Positions 11,639 through 12,219 of a stretch of DNA of 12,219 bases are shown piece by piece. A model generated the notes under the pieces. That model was not told the origin of the DNA and made no database searches. It worked only from the letters and a program-made list of their open reading frames with translations. Location of the stretch: the NCBI GenBank assembly GCA_017483235.1, contig JAFULE010000196.1, forward strand, positions 1 to 12,219, read 5' to 3'. Position 1 is the first letter of the stretch. The number at the start of each line of letters is the position of its first letter. The position numbers and the translations under genes were made by a program. The DNA comes from Faecalibacterium sp. Its GTDB lineage: Bacteria > Bacillota > Clostridia > Oscillospirales > Ruminococcaceae.

Positions 11639-12219
11639 TCAGATCTGGTCCAGTGCCTGTGCAATATCGGCGATCAGATCCTCGGCGCTTTCCAGACCGC
11701 AGCTCATCCGCACCAGCCCGGCGGGTACGCCGGCGGCGGCCAGCTGCTCGTCGTTCATCTGGCGGTGGGTGCTGGAGGCCGGGTTCAGGCAGCAGGTACG
11801 GGCATCGGCCACATGGGTCTCGATGGCGGCCAGCCGCAGCGCCTTCATAAATACATTGGCGGCGTCGCGGCCGCCGGTCAGCTCAAAGCTGACCACGCCG
11901 CAGCTGCCGTTCGGCAGGTACTTTTTGGCCACCTCATGGTAGGCGTCGCCGGGCAGACCGCAGTAGTTCACCTTGCTTACCTTGGGGTGGGCGGCAAGGA
12001 ACTCGGCCACAGCCTGTCCGTTCTCGCAGTGACGCTTCATCCGCACGTGCAGGCTCTCCAGACCCAAATTGAGCAGGAAAGCGCTCTGCGGGGCAGGGGT
12101 GCAGCCAAAGTCGCGCATCAGCTGGGCGGTGCACTTGGTGATGAACGCGCCGCCCTGGCCGAAACGTTCGGTGTAAGTCACACCGTGGTAGCTCTCATCA
12201 GGAGTACACAGACCAGGGA
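11639..12219 (-). CDS. metY: O-acetylhomoserine sulfhydrylase MetY, C-terminal part
   Basis: A PLP-dependent Cys/Met-metabolism enzyme (trans-sulfuration family) that makes homocysteine from O-acetylhomoserine and sulfide. The window cuts off its N-terminal half, including the PLP lysine. The visible part begins PGLCTPDESYHGVTYTERFG, the conserved segment shortly after the lysine, continues with CTPAPQSAFLLNLGLESLHVRM and HCENGQAVAEFL, and ends with ARTCCLNPASSTHRQM and VRMSCGLESAEDLIADIAQAL. That NP.SsTHrqm and R.S.GlE.ieDl pairing is diagnostic of the family. It precedes metA on the same strand. Cystathionine gamma-synthase is less likely given the length of the insert around GLESLHVRMKRHCEN and the acetyl-type MetA. 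Confidence 0.92.
   Translation of the reverse strand, partial: PGLCTPDESYHGVTYTERFGQGGAFITKCTAQLMRDFGCTPAPQSAFLLNLGLESLHVRMKRHCENGQAVAEFLAAHPKVSKVNYCGLPGDAYHEVAKKYLPNGSCGVVSFELTGGRDAANVFMKALRLAAIETHVADARTCCLNPASSTHRQMNDEQLAAAGVPAGLVRMSCGLESAEDLIADIAQALDQI

Noticed and set aside
10738..11850. A 370-codon open frame on the plus strand opposite metA and metY
   Set aside because: An antisense shadow produced by GC-rich codon use; it spans two well-identified genes and ends in Arg/Ser-rich nonsense.

Overview
The window looks like a GC-rich member of the Clostridia (Firmicutes), probably from the Faecalibacterium/Gemmiger/Subdoligranulum part of the Oscillospiraceae. The evidence is strong AAGGAG-type ribosome binding sites, frequent GC-rich intrinsic terminators, TTG starts, extended -10 promoters, a YtrA-type GntR/ABC cassette and a CD3324-like Mor-family regulator. 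The lineage is inferred from style and protein types only; no database comparison was possible. I see no mobile elements, CRISPR arrays, tRNAs or rRNAs.

Plus-strand half (1-5150). A Lys-rich C-terminal gene tail ends in a terminator. A small Mor-type DNA-binding regulator follows, with a very good promoter and an unusual leader of about 150 nt. Next come a GNAT acetyltransferase and a four-gene ABC cassette: GntR regulator, ATPase and two membrane proteins, all overlapping or tightly spaced. The cassette promoter carries a near-perfect inverted repeat just downstream of its -10, as expected for GntR autoregulation. A small membrane-anchored protein closes this half, and its promoter is embedded in a hairpin downstream of the ABC cassette.

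Minus-strand half (5160-12219), in transcription order. metY (partial) and metA form a methionine pair. metA carries Glu111, the acetyl-CoA specificity marker, which fits its O-acetylhomoserine sulfhydrylase neighbour. A RimJ/RimL-type GNAT and the ribosome-associated GTPase hflX follow, translationally coupled through a TTGA overlap; hflX has a nine-glycine tract encoded by a GGC-rich triplet repeat. After a non-coding gap of about 400 bp come an Lrp/AsnC regulator, a zinc-ribbon membrane protein, a lipoprotein and a family 2 glycosyltransferase.

The gap at 8258-8657 is the most interesting stretch. It holds two minus-strand promoters for the Lrp gene, repeated AAAGTTTT-like boxes mostly at helical-turn spacing, and a divergent consensus promoter. 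That promoter leads within about 100 nt to a very strong terminator with no coding sequence between, so it is a good candidate for an undescribed small RNA. The other candidate regulatory RNAs are the leaders of the Mor-type regulator (207-359) and of the GntR gene (1785-1969).
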